From NCBI RefSeq assembly GCF_025642745.1, contig NZ_JANZKP010000001.1, positions 154,516 through 218,515 on the forward strand: DNA of 64,000 nucleotides, given 5' to 3'. Made by a program: the position numbers and the translations under genes. Shown one piece after another: positions 25,610 to 34,866 of this stretch; the first letter of the stretch is position 1; each line of letters starts with the position of its first letter. The DNA is from Cellulomonas sp. RIT-PI-Y. GTDB lineage: Bacteria > Actinomycetota > Actinomycetes > Actinomycetales > Cellulomonadaceae. Below the pieces are notes generated by a model, which saw only the letters and a program-made list of their open reading frames with translations, ran no database searches and had not been told where the DNA came from.

Positions 25610-27014
25610 AGCCACCAGTGCGGGTCGCCCGGACGGCCTCCATCAGGTCCGCCGCCTGCGCCACCGTCATGCCGGCGGGCGCCTGACCCGGCTCGATCGA
25701 TCCCGCCGGGACCACCGCGTGGGTGAAGCCCAGCCGGGCCGCCTCGGACAGCCGGCGCACCGTCCCGGTCACCGGCCGGATCTCCCCCGCCAGCCCGACC
25801 TCGCCGATCGCGACCAGCCGCGGCGGCAGCGGCACGTTCTCCCGGGAGCTCACCGTCGCCAGCGCCAGCGCGAGGTCCGCGGCGGGCTCGACCACCCGCG
25901 CACCGCCGACGCTGGACACGTACACGTCCTGGTCGGCGACCTTGAGCCCGGCCCGCCGCTGCAGCACGGCCAGCACCATCGCCAGTCGCGACCCGTCGAC
26001 GCCGCTGGTGGTCCGTCGCGGGTTGGACAGCATGCTCGGGGCCACCAGCGACTGGACCTCGGTGGCCAGCGGCCGCCGCCCCTCGAGCGTGACCGTGACG
26101 CAGGTGCCCGGCACGTGATGGCGCTCGTTGGACACGAACAGCCCGGAGGGGTCCGCCAGCCCGACGATCCCGCTCTCGTTCAGGTCGAAGCAGCCGACCT
26201 CGTCCGTCGGGCCGAACCGGTTCTTGGTCGCCCGCAGCAGGCGGAGCCGGGAGTGCCGGTCACCCTCGAACTGGCAGACCACGTCCACCAGGTGCTCCAG
26301 GGTGCGCGGGCCCGCCACCGAGCCGTCCTTGGTCACGTGGCCGACCAGCACCACCGACAGGTTGCGCTGCTTGGCGGCGGCGATCAGCGACCCCGCGACC
26401 TCCCGGACCTGGGCCACCCCGCCCGGCGACCCCTCGACCTCCGCGGAGGCGACGGTCTGCACCGAGTCGAGGACCAGCAGGTCCGGCCCGGACTGCTCGA
26501 TGTGCCCCAGGATGGTGGACAGGTCGGTCTCCGCGGTCAGCAGCAGCCGATCGGCCAGCGCACCGATCCGCTCCGCCCGCAGCCGGACCTGACCGGCCGA
26601 CTCCTCGCCGGTCACGTAGAGCACGGTGCGCCCCTCGGACTCCGCGACCCGGCTGGCCACGTCGAGCAGCAGGGTCGACTTGCCCACCCCGGGCTCCCCC
26701 GCGAGCAGCACCACCGCGCCGGGCACCAGGCCACCGCCGAGCACGCGGTCCAGCTCGTCCACCCCGGTCGGGCGCGAACGGCTGGTCTCGACGTCGATCT
26801 GCGCGATCGGCCGGGCGGCACCCCGTGGCGGAGTGCTCGCCACGGTCCGCGGCGCGGCACCCCCCGCACCGCCGTCCTCGGTCACGCTGCCCCAGGTCTG
26901 GCACTCGCCGCACCGGCCCACCCACTTGCTGGTGGTCCAGCCGCACTCCGAGCAGCGGTAACCGGCCCGGGGCGTCCGGGCCGCGCGGGAGGAACGAGAG
27001 GTGCTGGTGCTCAC
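25608..27014 (-). CDS. radA: DNA repair protein RadA (Sms)
   Basis: This 468-residue RecA-related branch-migration ATPase has an N-terminal zinc finger with Cys21, Cys24, Cys35 and Cys38, Walker A GEPGVGKST at 106-114, the RadA-specific RATKNRFGPTDEVG motif near residue 265, and a Lon-like C-terminal domain ending EAVRATRTGG. It processes recombination intermediates. The GTG at 27014 has TAGCGT exactly 6 bases upstream and no ribosome site. It is divergent from disA, the same pairing as in mycobacteria, where RadA can inhibit DisA. Confidence 0.95.
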   Translation of the reverse strand: MSTSTSRSSRAARTPRAGYRCSECGWTTSKWVGRCGECQTWGSVTEDGGAGGAAPRTVASTPPRGAARPIAQIDVETSRSRPTGVDELDRVLGGGLVPGAVVLLAGEPGVGKSTLLLDVASRVAESEGRTVLYVTGEESAGQVRLRAERIGALADRLLLTAETDLSTILGHIEQSGPDLLVLDSVQTVASAEVEGSPGGVAQVREVAGSLIAAAKQRNLSVVLVGHVTKDGSVAGPRTLEHLVDVVCQFEGDRHSRLRLLRATKNRFGPTDEVGCFDLNESGIVGLADPSGLFVSNERHHVPGTCVTVTLEGRRPLATEVQSLVAPSMLSNPRRTTSGVDGSRLAMVLAVLQRRAGLKVADQDVYVSSVGGARVVEPAADLALALATVSSRENVPLPPRLVAIGEVGLAGEIRPVTGTVRRLSEAARLGFTHAVVPAGSIEPGQAPAGMTVAQAADLMEAVRATRTGG

Positions 27015-27020
27015 GCGGCC

Positions 27021-27026
27021 ACGCTA
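27021..27026 (-). promoter_or_regulatory. Leaderless -10 element of radA
   Basis: The minus strand reads TAGCGT, followed by 6 bases (27015-27020) and the GTG start at 27014. Confidence 0.65.
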
Positions 27027-27081
27027 ACCGCGACCGCCCACACGCCGGGCGGCTCACCCACCGCGGAACCGGCCCGACCCG

Positions 27082-27087
27082 TAGGAT
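27082..27087 (+). promoter_or_regulatory. Leaderless -10 element of disA
   Basis: TAGGAT is followed by 6 bases and the GTG start at 27094. With the radA element it makes a compact divergent promoter pair within 80 bases. Confidence 0.65.
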
Positions 27088-27093
27088 CGCGGC

Positions 27094-28167
27094 GTGCCCA
27101 CCTTCCCGGCGGACGATCTGCTCCGCTCCACCCTGGCCGCCGTCGCCCCCGGCACCGAACTGCGCGACGGCCTGGAGCGCATCCTGCGCGGCCGCACCGG
27201 CGCGCTGATCGTCCTCGGCCACGACGCCACCGTGGAGAGCATCTGTTCCGGCGGGTTCGAGCTGGACGTCGAGTTCTCCGCCACCCGGCTGCGCGAGCTG
27301 GCCAAGATGGACGGCGCGATCGTGATGGACCCCGACCGGGGCCGGATCCTGCGCGCGGCCGTGCAGCTGCTGCCGGACGCCTCGATCAGCACCTCCGAGT
27401 CCGGGACCCGGCACCGCACCGCGGAGCGGGTCGCCAAGCAGACCGGCCTGCCGGTGATCTCGGTGTCCGCGTCGATGCGGATCATCGCGCTCTACGTCGA
27501 GGGCCAGCGGCACGTGCTGGAGGACGCCGACGCCATCCTGGCCCGCGCCAACCAGGCGCTGGCCACCCTGGAGCGCTACAAGTCCCGCCTGGACGAGGTC
27601 GCCGGCACCCTGTCCGCACTGGAGATCGAGGACCTGGTCACCGTGCGCGACGTCTGCGTCGTGGTGCAGCGGCTGGAGATGGTCCGCCGGATCTCGGAGG
27701 AGATCGCGGGCTACGTGGTCGAGCTCGGCACCGACGGCCGGCTGCTGTCCCTCCAGCTGGACGAGCTCACCGGCGGGGTCGGGTCGGACGCCGACCTGGT
27801 GGTCCGCGACTACGTCGACACCGCGCGCCGGACCCAGGAGCAGGTGCAGACCGCGCTCGCCGCCCTGGACTCGACCGAGCTGCTCGACCTCTCCGCGATG
27901 GCCCGGGTGCTCGGCCTCCCCAGCGCGGTCGAGGTGCTGGACTCCGCGGTCGCCCCGCGCGGCTACCGTCTGCTGTCCAAGGTGCCCCGGCTGCCCGCCG
28001 CGATCGTGGACCGCCTGGTCGGCCACTTCAACGGCCTGCAGAAGCTGCTCGCGGCGAGCATCGACGATCTGATGGCGGTGGACGGCGTCGGCGAACAGCG
28101 GGCCCGCGCCGTGCGCGAGGGGCTGTCCCGGCTGGCCGAGTCCAGCATCCTGGAGCGCTACGTCTGA
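27094..28167 (+). CDS. disA: DNA-integrity scanning protein, diadenylate cyclase
   Basis: This 357-residue enzyme condenses two ATP into c-di-AMP and scans DNA for branched structures. The DAC domain contains the DGA motif (Asp73-Gly74-Ala75 in [10 protein letters not shown]) and the RHR motif (Arg106-His107-Arg108 in [11 protein letters not shown]). A helical spine occupies about 150-290, and a C-terminal helix-hairpin-helix DNA-binding domain ([20 protein letters not shown]) ends the protein. The length equals the family norm. The GTG start with TAGGAT-N6 suggests a leaderless mRNA. The radA-disA divergent pair is conserved in actinobacteria. Confidence 0.96.
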   Translation: MPTFPADDLLRSTLAAVAPGTELRDGLERILRGRTGALIVLGHDATVESICSGGFELDVEFSATRLRELAKMDGAIVMDPDRGRILRAAVQLLPDASISTSESGTRHRTAERVAKQTGLPVISVSASMRIIALYVEGQRHVLEDADAILARANQALATLERYKSRLDEVAGTLSALEIEDLVTVRDVCVVVQRLEMVRRISEEIAGYVVELGTDGRLLSLQLDELTGGVGSDADLVVRDYVDTARRTQEQVQTALAALDSTELLDLSAMARVLGLPSAVEVLDSAVAPRGYRLLSKVPRLPAAIVDRLVGHFNGLQKLLAASIDDLMAVDGVGEQRARAVREGLSRLAESSILERYV

Positions 28168-28203
28168 CGGAATGCCCGCGCGCCGCCCCTGGTTGCGCGA
28201 AGC

Positions 28204-29127
28204 ATGAAGGCAGTCAGCTACGACCGCTTCGGCGGCGCCGAGGTCATGCAGGTCACCGAACAGCCCGAGCCGCACGTCGGCCCGGACTCCGTGCTGGTGA
28301 AGGTGGTGGCCGCCGGGATCAACCCGGTCGACTACAAGGTCCGTGAGGGGTACCTCCAGGGGATCATCGACACCCGCTTCCCGGCGATCCCGGCCTGGGA
28401 CGTCGCCGGCGTGGTGGTGAAGGCCGGACTGGACACGCCGGAGTTCGCCGAGGGCGACGAGATCCTGGCCTACGCCCGCAAGGACACCGTCCAGGACGGC
28501 ACCCTGGCCGAGTACGTGCAGGTCCCGGTGCGCACCGCCGCCCGCAAGCCCGCCGGACTCGACTTCGACCGGGCCGCCGCGCTGCCGCTCGCCGGTCTGA
28601 CGGCGCTGCAGAGCCTGCGCCGCTCCGGCGTGACCAGCGGCGACACCGTCCTGGTGCACGCCGCGGCCGGTGGCGTCGGGTCGATCGCCGTCCAGCTGGC
28701 CGTGCGGGCCGGCGCTCACGTGATCGGCACCGCCTCCGAGCGCAACCACGACTACCTGCGGGCACTGGGGGCCGAGCCGGTGAACTACGGCGACGGGCTG
28801 GTCGCCGCGGTCCGTGCCCTGGCGCCCGAGGGCGTGGACGTGATCCTGGACTACGTCGGCGGACCGGCGATGGACGCCACCGATCAGCTGCGCCGCCCGG
28901 GCGGGGCCGTCGTGTCGATCGCCGACCCGCGCGCCCGCACCGAGTTCGGCGGTGACTACGTGTGGGTCCGCCCCGACTCCGACGACCTGGCCGAGCTCGC
29001 GCAGCTCGCGGCCGACGGCGACCTGCGGATCGAGTTGTCCGCGAGCTACCCGCTGGAGCGCGCCGCGGAGGCCTACGACGAGCTCGCCGGGGGCCACACC
29101 CGCGGCAAGATCGTGGTCACGCCCTGA
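28204..29127 (+). CDS. Zinc-independent MDR oxidoreductase (quinone reductase-like)
   Basis: This 307-residue medium-chain dehydrogenase lacks the structural zinc cysteine cluster. It has the N-terminal KAVSYDRFGGAEVMQVTEQPEP, the substrate-domain AAGINPVDYKVREG, and the NADPH motif VLVHAAAGGVGSIAVQLAVRAGAHVIGTAS near residues 148-177, all typical of quinone oxidoreductases (QOR) and zeta-crystallin-like enzymes. The physiological substrate is unknown. The ATG at 28204 has no good ribosome site. Its stop codon abuts that of the convergent next gene. Confidence 0.85.
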   Translation: MKAVSYDRFGGAEVMQVTEQPEPHVGPDSVLVKVVAAGINPVDYKVREGYLQGIIDTRFPAIPAWDVAGVVVKAGLDTPEFAEGDEILAYARKDTVQDGTLAEYVQVPVRTAARKPAGLDFDRAAALPLAGLTALQSLRRSGVTSGDTVLVHAAAGGVGSIAVQLAVRAGAHVIGTASERNHDYLRALGAEPVNYGDGLVAAVRALAPEGVDVILDYVGGPAMDATDQLRRPGGAVVSIADPRARTEFGGDYVWVRPDSDDLAELAQLAADGDLRIELSASYPLERAAEAYDELAGGHTRGKIVVTP

Positions 29128-29712
29128 TCAGCCGAGCGTGAAGACCACCGGGTCGGTGCTCACGCCGTCCAGGGTGAGCACCGCCTGGTAGGTCCCGGCG
29201 CCCGGCGCGGGCAGCCCGGTGGAGCAGGCCTCGTCCGATCGGGTACGGTCCCACTGCGTCTGTCGCTGGTCGGCCTGCCCCGCACCGAGCAGCAGCTGCA
29301 GCGCCTCACCCCCGCCGCAGTCGGTGCTGGCCCAGATCCGGTCGGTGCCGGAGGTGACCACGATCTGCCGCTGCGCGTCCCCGGCGTCCAGCAGGCACGG
29401 GGTGGTCCCGGAGTTGGTCATGGTCGCGGTGAACAGCGGCGCCGCGCCCTCCGGATAGGTCGTCGCGTCCGCGCTGAGCTGGATGGTCAGGTTCGCCGGG
29501 TCGCAGGCGACCGCCCCCGCGTCCGGTTCCTCGGTCTGCGTGCTCTCGCTCGGTGCCGGGTCCGCGGCGGGCTCGGCGGGACCACCGCCGGTGAGGGCCC
29601 GCACGATCACGACCACCAGGACGACGACCACGACCAGTGCGAGCAGCACCACCGCTCGCCGTCGCCAGTAGACAGCCGCCGGTTCCGGCCCGGTCGGGCG
29701 CAGCACGCTCAT
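29128..29712 (-). CDS. Membrane-anchored extracytoplasmic protein of unknown function
   Basis: This 194-residue protein has a short cytoplasmic N-terminus, one membrane span at about 20-42 (VVLLALVVVVVLVVVIVRAL), an acidic Pro/Ser/Thr linker, and a beta-rich outer domain with four cysteines (VACDPANLTIQ, TPCLLDAG, STDCGGG, DEACSTG) that can form two disulfides. The pattern resembles actinobacterial DUF4232-type Ig-like proteins, but no family is assigned. In Mycobacterium a membrane protein of similar size lies between disA and mutY, so the position may be conserved. The ATG follows GGGGAGGAG. Confidence 0.7.
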   Translation of the reverse strand: MSVLRPTGPEPAAVYWRRRAVVLLALVVVVVLVVVIVRALTGGGPAEPAADPAPSESTQTEEPDAGAVACDPANLTIQLSADATTYPEGAAPLFTATMTNSGTTPCLLDAGDAQRQIVVTSGTDRIWASTDCGGGEALQLLLGAGQADQRQTQWDRTRSDEACSTGLPAPGAGTYQAVLTLDGVSTDPVVFTLG

Positions 29713-29802
29713 GGTCGACTCCTCCCCGTCCGCCTGCCGAACACCGTAGCCAGCACGCCGGGCCGCGCCGGGTGCGGCACGCCGGATGTGAGGATGTCCC
29801 CC

Positions 29803-30732
29803 GTGCCTGCCGCCGCCAGCCCCGACCTCGAGCCGGTCCCCGCCGAGGAGATCGCGGAGATCCGCGATCTCACCGTCGACTGGTTCGTCGGCCACGCCCG
29901 CGACCTGCCCTGGCGAGCGGAGGACCGCACCCCCTACGGCGTCCTGGTCAGCGAGGTCATGCTGCAGCAGACCCCGGTGGTCCGGGTGGAACCGGCCTGG
30001 CGCGCCTGGATGACCCGCTGGCCCACCCCCGCCGACCTGGCGGCGGCCGCCCCCGCGGACGTGCTGCGCGCCTGGGACCGGCTCGGCTACCCCCGCCGGG
30101 CGCTGCGCCTGCGCGACTGCGCCCGGGCCGTCGTCGAGCGGCACGGCGGCGAGCTGCCCACCGACGACACCGAGCTGCGCGCCCTGCCCGGGATCGGCGA
30201 GTACACCGCCGCCGCGGTCCGGGCCTTCGCCCACGGACTGCGTTCCACCGTGCTCGACACCAACGTCCGCCGGGTGCTGGCCCGGGTCGCCGAGGGGATC
30301 GCCTTGCCTGCGCCCGCCCTGACCGCCGCCGAGCGCCGCCTGGCCGGGGCCTTCGTGCCCGGCGACGACGCGGCGGCCGCACGCTGGGCGGCGGCCTCGA
30401 TGGAGCTGGGCGCACTGGTGTGCACCGCCCGGTCACCGCGCTGTGAGGCCTGCCCGGTCCGCGGCCTGTGCGCCTGGCGTGCCGCCGGGTTCCCGGCCGA
30501 CGCGCACGCCGGCCGCCGCCGGACCCAGGCCTGGGCGGGAACCGACCGTCAGGTGCGCGGCCGGATCATGGCGCTGCTCCGCGAGGCCCTGGAACCCGCA
30601 CCGGCCTTCGCGATCGCGGCCGTGTGGTCGGACGACGTGCAGCGTGAGCGGTGCCTCGCGTCACTGCTCGCGGACGGCCTGGTGGAACAGGTGGGGTCGG
30701 ACGAGGAGCCGGCGTACCGGTTGCCGAGCTGA
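29803..30732 (+). CDS. mutY: A/G-specific adenine glycosylase (short form)
   Basis: This 309-residue base-excision enzyme removes adenine mispaired with 8-oxoguanine. It has VSEVMLQQT with catalytic Glu51, the helix-hairpin-helix LPGIGEYTAAAVRAFAHG, Asp152 in VLDTNVRRVL, and a 4Fe-4S cluster at Cys207, Cys214, Cys217 and Cys223 (C-X6-C-X2-C-X5-C). It lacks the C-terminal NUDIX-like OG-recognition domain, as other short actinobacterial MutY proteins do. The GTG at 29803 is preferred; it follows GAGGAT by 7 bases. A GTG at 29788 would add five residues. It belongs to the conserved radA-disA-mutY neighbourhood. Confidence 0.92.
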   Translation: MPAAASPDLEPVPAEEIAEIRDLTVDWFVGHARDLPWRAEDRTPYGVLVSEVMLQQTPVVRVEPAWRAWMTRWPTPADLAAAAPADVLRAWDRLGYPRRALRLRDCARAVVERHGGELPTDDTELRALPGIGEYTAAAVRAFAHGLRSTVLDTNVRRVLARVAEGIALPAPALTAAERRLAGAFVPGDDAAAARWAAASMELGALVCTARSPRCEACPVRGLCAWRAAGFPADAHAGRRRTQAWAGTDRQVRGRIMALLREALEPAPAFAIAAVWSDDVQRERCLASLLADGLVEQVGSDEEPAYRLPS

Positions 30733-30740
30733 CACCCGGG

Positions 30741-31250
30741 TCAGCGGTGCGCGGCGAGCTCCAGCAGCACCACCCCCACGCCGAGCACCCCCTCGGCCCC
30801 CAGCACCACCAGTCGCTGGACCAGGGTCAGCCGCAGTCGGCGCGCGGCCGCCCAGCCGATGACCACCAGCGTCACGACCAGCGCGATCGTCGAGGCCCGC
30901 AGCGCGGCACCCACCGACCAGATGCCCGCCGTCGCCATCGCGAGGTACAGCAGCGGGAGGACCACCGGGAGCAGCCCGCTGCGGGTCACCGACAGCATGT
31001 GCCGGAGCTCGTCCCGGTCCGGCAGCGCCTGATGCACCACCACGTGCGACACCAGATCCGCCACCAGGACGGCCAGCAGCGTCCCACCCACCGTGATGGC
31101 CAGCGTCCTGGTCGCGGCGCCGGGGCTCTCCAGGTGATCGCGCAGGGCGATCACCACGGCGAGCGCCGCGAACGTGACGTAGACGCGCTCCTTCAGCCGT
31201 TCCGCCCGGCGCCCGACCTCCTCCGTGCTCGGCGCGGCGTCCGCCGTCAC
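30741..31250 (-). CDS. Small polytopic membrane protein
   Basis: This 169-residue protein has a charged helical N-terminus (TEEVGRRAERLKERVYVTF) and about five membrane segments. A conserved-looking polar motif, ADLVSHVVVHQALPDRDELRHML, lies between the second and third segments. No family with a known function was recognised. The GTG start overlaps the stop of the upstream acetyltransferase by 4 bases (GTGA), so it is translated with it. It converges on mutY. Confidence 0.65.
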   Translation of the reverse strand: MTADAAPSTEEVGRRAERLKERVYVTFAALAVVIALRDHLESPGAATRTLAITVGGTLLAVLVADLVSHVVVHQALPDRDELRHMLSVTRSGLLPVVLPLLYLAMATAGIWSVGAALRASTIALVVTLVVIGWAAARRLRLTLVQRLVVLGAEGVLGVGVVLLELAAHR

Positions 31251-31774
31251 CCGCGGTCCAGCTCGACCAGCATCCGGGTGTTGCCCAGGGTGTTCGGCTT
31301 CACGCGCGCCAGGTCCAGGAACTCGGCCACGCCGTCGTCCTGCGAGCGCAGCAGCTCGGCGTACACCTGCTGGTCGACCGGGGTGCCGTCGATCGGCGAC
31401 CAGCCGTGTCCCGCGAAGAAGTCGACCTCGAAGGTCAGGCAGAACAGCCGGCGCAGACCGAGGCCGCGCGCCCGCTCGGTCAGCGCGTCCAGCAGCAGAT
31501 GGCCGACCCCGCGCTTGCGCCAGTCGCCGGCGACCGCGAGCGTGCGGATCTCGGCCAGGTCCTCCCACATGACGTGCAGCGCGCCGCAGCCGATCAGGGT
31601 GCCGTCCGGCGCCTCGGCCACCAGGAACTCCTGCACGGCCTCGTAGTAGCCGACCCACTCCTTGGCCAGCAGGATGCGCTCGTCCGCGTAGGGCTGGACC
31701 AGCGCGCCGATCCGTCGCACGTCCGCGGGCAGGGCGGGGCGGATCCGGATCGGGGTGTCATCGCGCGAGGTCAC
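31247..31774 (-). CDS. argA: Short-form N-acetylglutamate synthase (GNAT)
   Basis: This 175-residue GNAT protein is close over its length to what I recall of Mycobacterium tuberculosis ArgA: shared blocks include LLxKxxVxxYEAVQEFxVAE, GCGALHVMWEDLAEIRTLAV, and the C-terminal VAEFLDLARVKPNTLGNTRML. The acetyl-CoA loop is WRKRGVGHLLLD. It acetylates glutamate (or glutamine) in the first step of arginine synthesis. It is far from an arginine cluster here. The GTG start has TAGGTT exactly 6 bases upstream and no ribosome site. Confidence 0.85.
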   Translation of the reverse strand: MTSRDDTPIRIRPALPADVRRIGALVQPYADERILLAKEWVGYYEAVQEFLVAEAPDGTLIGCGALHVMWEDLAEIRTLAVAGDWRKRGVGHLLLDALTERARGLGLRRLFCLTFEVDFFAGHGWSPIDGTPVDQQVYAELLRSQDDGVAEFLDLARVKPNTLGNTRMLVELDRG

Positions 31775-31780
31775 GGACCC

Positions 31781-31786
31781 AACCTA
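31781..31786 (-). promoter_or_regulatory. Leaderless -10 element of argA
   Basis: The minus strand reads TAGGTT, followed by 6 bases and the GTG at 31774. Confidence 0.65.
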
Positions 31787-31850
31787 CGACCGGCCGCGCC
31801 TCCCGCACGTCGCGCGTCCCGGACAGCGAGACTCCGGCGCCGCGCCGGGA

Positions 31851-32801
31851 TCAGACCAGGTCCAGCAGCCGGGCCGCGGTGCGCTCGTCGACGACCAGGT
31901 CCGTGACCGTCCCCGCACGCAGGGCCGCGAGCAGCGGCACCGCCTTGGTGTCCCCCGCGACCGCGCACAGCCGGCGCGGGATCCGCCGCAGCTGCTCGGG
32001 CGTCGGACCGGTGGCCCGGGCGTTCAACGGGACGTCCTGCCAGGAGCCGTCCGCACGCAGGAAGACGGTGCACACGTCCCCGACCACGCCCTGGTCGTGC
32101 AGCAGGTCGACGTCACTGGAGTCCAGATACCCGGCCGAGTACACGTGCGAGGGCAGCGACCCGGTGACCGAGCCCACCGAGAACAGCGCGATGTCCGCCC
32201 GGGCCTGCTCGTCCAGCACCCGGCGGACCGACCGCTCCCGCCACATCGACTGCTTGCTCTCCGGGTAGTCGAAGAACGCCGGGACCGGGAAGTGGTGCAC
32301 CGCGGCCCCGTAGGCCGCGCCGAAGGACGCGATCAGGTCGCTGGCGTACTCGATGCCGGAGGTGCGGGTGTTCGCCGCCCCGTTGAGCTGCACCACCACC
32401 GACCCGCGGGTGGCCTTGGGCTGCAGCCGGCGGCTGATCGCGGCCAGCGTGGTGCCCCAGGCGACGCCCAGGATCATGTCCGAGTCGAACCAGCTGGACA
32501 GCAGCCGGGCCGCGGTCCTCGCGACCTGGTCGAGGCGTTCGATCTCCTCGGCGGTGTCCGGGACCGGCACCACGTAGGTCTCGATGCCGAAGGCGGCGGA
32601 GATCGACCGTCCCAGACCGGGGCCGCGGGTGGTCGACGGCCGGAGCGTGATCTCGACCAGGCCGCTCTCCCGCGCCTGCTTGAGCAGTCGCGACACCGTG
32701 GAGCGCGAGGTGCCCAGGTGCCGGGCGATGACCTCCATCTTCACGTCCTGGAGGTAGTACATCGACGCCGCGCGCAGCACGTCCTGGTCCCGGTCGGCCA
32801 T
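31851..32801 (-). CDS. SorC/DeoR-type sugar-responsive regulator, probably of the glp operon
   Basis: The 316-residue protein has an N-terminal helix-turn-helix (VLRAASMYYLQDVKMEVIARHLGTSRSTVSRLLKQARESGLVEI, residues 8-50) followed by a SorC sugar-phosphate-binding domain (IETYVVPVP, LGVAWGTTLAAISRRL, VVVQLNGA, LFSVGSVTG, DVCTVFLRADG). Regulators of this fold bind phosphorylated sugars. It is divergent from glpD-glpF-glpK with a palindrome between them, so glycerol 3-phosphate is the probable effector. This differs from the DeoR-type GlpR of E. coli. The ATG follows AAGGAGG. Confidence 0.87.
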   Translation of the reverse strand: MADRDQDVLRAASMYYLQDVKMEVIARHLGTSRSTVSRLLKQARESGLVEITLRPSTTRGPGLGRSISAAFGIETYVVPVPDTAEEIERLDQVARTAARLLSSWFDSDMILGVAWGTTLAAISRRLQPKATRGSVVVQLNGAANTRTSGIEYASDLIASFGAAYGAAVHHFPVPAFFDYPESKQSMWRERSVRRVLDEQARADIALFSVGSVTGSLPSHVYSAGYLDSSDVDLLHDQGVVGDVCTVFLRADGSWQDVPLNARATGPTPEQLRRIPRRLCAVAGDTKAVPLLAALRAGTVTDLVVDERTAARLLDLV

Positions 32802-32818
32802 TCACCCTCCTTGGTGAC

Positions 32819-32832
32819 TGCACGTTCGTGCA
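32819..32832. promoter_or_regulatory. Operator palindrome between the SorC-type regulator and glpD
   Basis: TGCACGTTCGTGCA has perfect 6-base arms (TGCACG / CGTGCA) around TT. It lies 18 bases from the regulator start and about 125 bases from glpD, as expected for a divergent autoregulated operator. Confidence 0.6.
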
Positions 32833-32958
32833 CAGCAGTTGCGCGTCTGTTCGCGGACCCTGACGATAGCCCCAGGCAGGACCGAAGTCCCAGCCGTGCG
32901 AGCAGCCGCGCACGACCGGGACGAGCGGCCGACGGCGACGCATCGGAGAGAGACACCC

Positions 32959-34779
32959 ATGAGGACGGCAGCACTGACCCCCCAGCTGCGCGAGGACGCC
33001 CTGGCGACCCTGCGTTCCACCTCGGAGGGGGGTCCCGAACTCGACGTGCTGGTGATCGGCGGCGGTGTCACCGGTGCCGGCATCGCGCTGGACGCGGTCA
33101 CCCGTGGCCTGTCCACCGCGGTCATCGACGCGCAGGACTGGGCGTCGGGCACGTCGAGCCGCTCGAGCAAGCTGGTGCACGGTGGCCTGCGCTACCTGCA
33201 GATGCTCGACTTCCACCTGGTCCGCGAGGCGCTGACCGAGCGCGATCTGCTGATCAACACCCTGGCTCCGCACCTGGTGAAGCCGGTGTCCTTCCTCTAC
33301 CCGCTGGAGCACCGGGTCTGGGAGCGTGCCTACGTCGGCGCCGGTGTCGCGCTGTACGACACCCTGGCGAGCGTGTCCGGCCGCGAGCGGGCGATGCCGA
33401 TCCACCGGCACCTGACCCGCCAGGGCATGGAGAAGCTGTTCCCCGACCTGCGCCACGACGCCGCGGTCGGTGCGGTCCGGTACTGGGACGCCGCCGTCGA
33501 CGACGCCCGGCTGGTGTCCACCCTGGTGCGCACCGCGGTGAGCTACGGCGCGCACGCGGCCTCCCGCACCCAGGTCGTCCGCCTCACCACCACCCCCGGC
33601 GGCGCGGTCACGGGTGCCGAGCTGGTGGACCTGGAGACCGGTGAGCAGTTCACCGTCCGGGCCCGGCACGTCATCAACGCCACCGGCGTCTGGACCGAGA
33701 AGACCGAGGGCCTGGCCGGGACCGAGGGCGGCCTGCGGGTGCTGGCGTCCAAGGGCATCCACATCGTCGTGCCCCGGGACCGGATCGCCGGGAACACCGG
33801 CCTGATCCTGCAGACCGAGAAGTCGGTGCTGTTCGTGATCCCGTGGTCCCGCTATTGGGTGATCGGCACCACGGACACCCCGTGGGAGCAGGAGCTCACC
33901 CACCCCGTCGCCACCAGCGCGGACATCGACTACGTGATCGACCACGCCAACGCGGTGCTGGCCCGGCCGCTGACCCGCGAGGACGTCATCGGCACCTGGG
34001 CCGGCCTGCGGCCGCTGCTGCAGCCGGGCACCAAGGAGGGCACCTCCTCCGCCAAGGTCTCCCGCGAGCACACGGTCGCCTCGCCGACCCCGGGCCTGAC
34101 CGTGATCGCGGGCGGCAAGCTCACCACCTACCGGGTGATGGCCAAGGACGCGGTCGACTTCGCGATCGGCTCCCGCGCGACCACGCTGCCGTCGATCACG
34201 GACCGGGTGCCGCTGGTCGGCGCCGAGGGCCTGGAGGTCGTGCAGCGGCAGTCCCGCGACACCGCCAAGCGCTACGGCTGGGACCGCGGCCGGATGGACC
34301 ACCTGCTGCACCGCTACGGGTCGCTGGTCCACGAGCTGATCGACCTGATCGAGGCCGAGCCGGAGCTGGCCGAGCCGCTGGAGAACGCCCCCGCGTACAT
34401 CGGGGCCGAGGTCGTCTACGCCGCCACCCACGAGGGCGTGCTGCACCTGGACGACGTGCTGATGCACCGCACCCGCCTGAACTACGAGCAGGCGGACAAG
34501 GGTGTGGGCGCGCTGGAGGAGATCGCCGACCTGATCGGTCCGCGACTCGGCTGGGACGCCGCCACCCGCGAGAAGGAGATCGCCGCCTACCGGTCCCGTG
34601 CCGAGGCGGAGTTCGCCGCTGCCCAGCAGCCGGACGACGCCGCGGCCGAGGTGGCCCGGTTGCAGGCGGATGACCTCGCCCCGATGGTCCCGCTCCAGGG
34701 CGGCGACCGGGTCGAGGGCGGGACCAAGCCGGGTTCCTCCCCCGAGACCCGTGCCGCCTCGGGCCCGGCCGGTACATGA
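32959..34779 (+). CDS. glpD: Aerobic glycerol-3-phosphate dehydrogenase
   Basis: This 606-residue FAD enzyme oxidises glycerol 3-phosphate to dihydroxyacetone phosphate at the membrane, passing electrons to quinone. The FAD motif VLVIGGGVTGAGIALDAVTRGL lies at about 30-51, followed by ASGTSSRSSKLVHGGLRYLQ, a GlpD hallmark, and GGKLTTYRVMAKDAVD near 392. The C-terminal 50 residues are an Ala/Gln/Gly-rich tail. The ATG follows GGAGAGAG. First gene of glpD-glpF-glpK. Confidence 0.95.
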   Translation: MRTAALTPQLREDALATLRSTSEGGPELDVLVIGGGVTGAGIALDAVTRGLSTAVIDAQDWASGTSSRSSKLVHGGLRYLQMLDFHLVREALTERDLLINTLAPHLVKPVSFLYPLEHRVWERAYVGAGVALYDTLASVSGRERAMPIHRHLTRQGMEKLFPDLRHDAAVGAVRYWDAAVDDARLVSTLVRTAVSYGAHAASRTQVVRLTTTPGGAVTGAELVDLETGEQFTVRARHVINATGVWTEKTEGLAGTEGGLRVLASKGIHIVVPRDRIAGNTGLILQTEKSVLFVIPWSRYWVIGTTDTPWEQELTHPVATSADIDYVIDHANAVLARPLTREDVIGTWAGLRPLLQPGTKEGTSSAKVSREHTVASPTPGLTVIAGGKLTTYRVMAKDAVDFAIGSRATTLPSITDRVPLVGAEGLEVVQRQSRDTAKRYGWDRGRMDHLLHRYGSLVHELIDLIEAEPELAEPLENAPAYIGAEVVYAATHEGVLHLDDVLMHRTRLNYEQADKGVGALEEIADLIGPRLGWDAATREKEIAAYRSRAEAEFAAAQQPDDAAAEVARLQADDLAPMVPLQGGDRVEGGTKPGSSPETRAASGPAGT

Positions 34780-34866
34780 TCTGAGTGTTCGACCCCGGTC
34801 CGTCGGGAGAGCCTTCCCGGCGGACCGGATCCCCTGTAGACAACGACGTCCAGAAAGAGGTCGACT

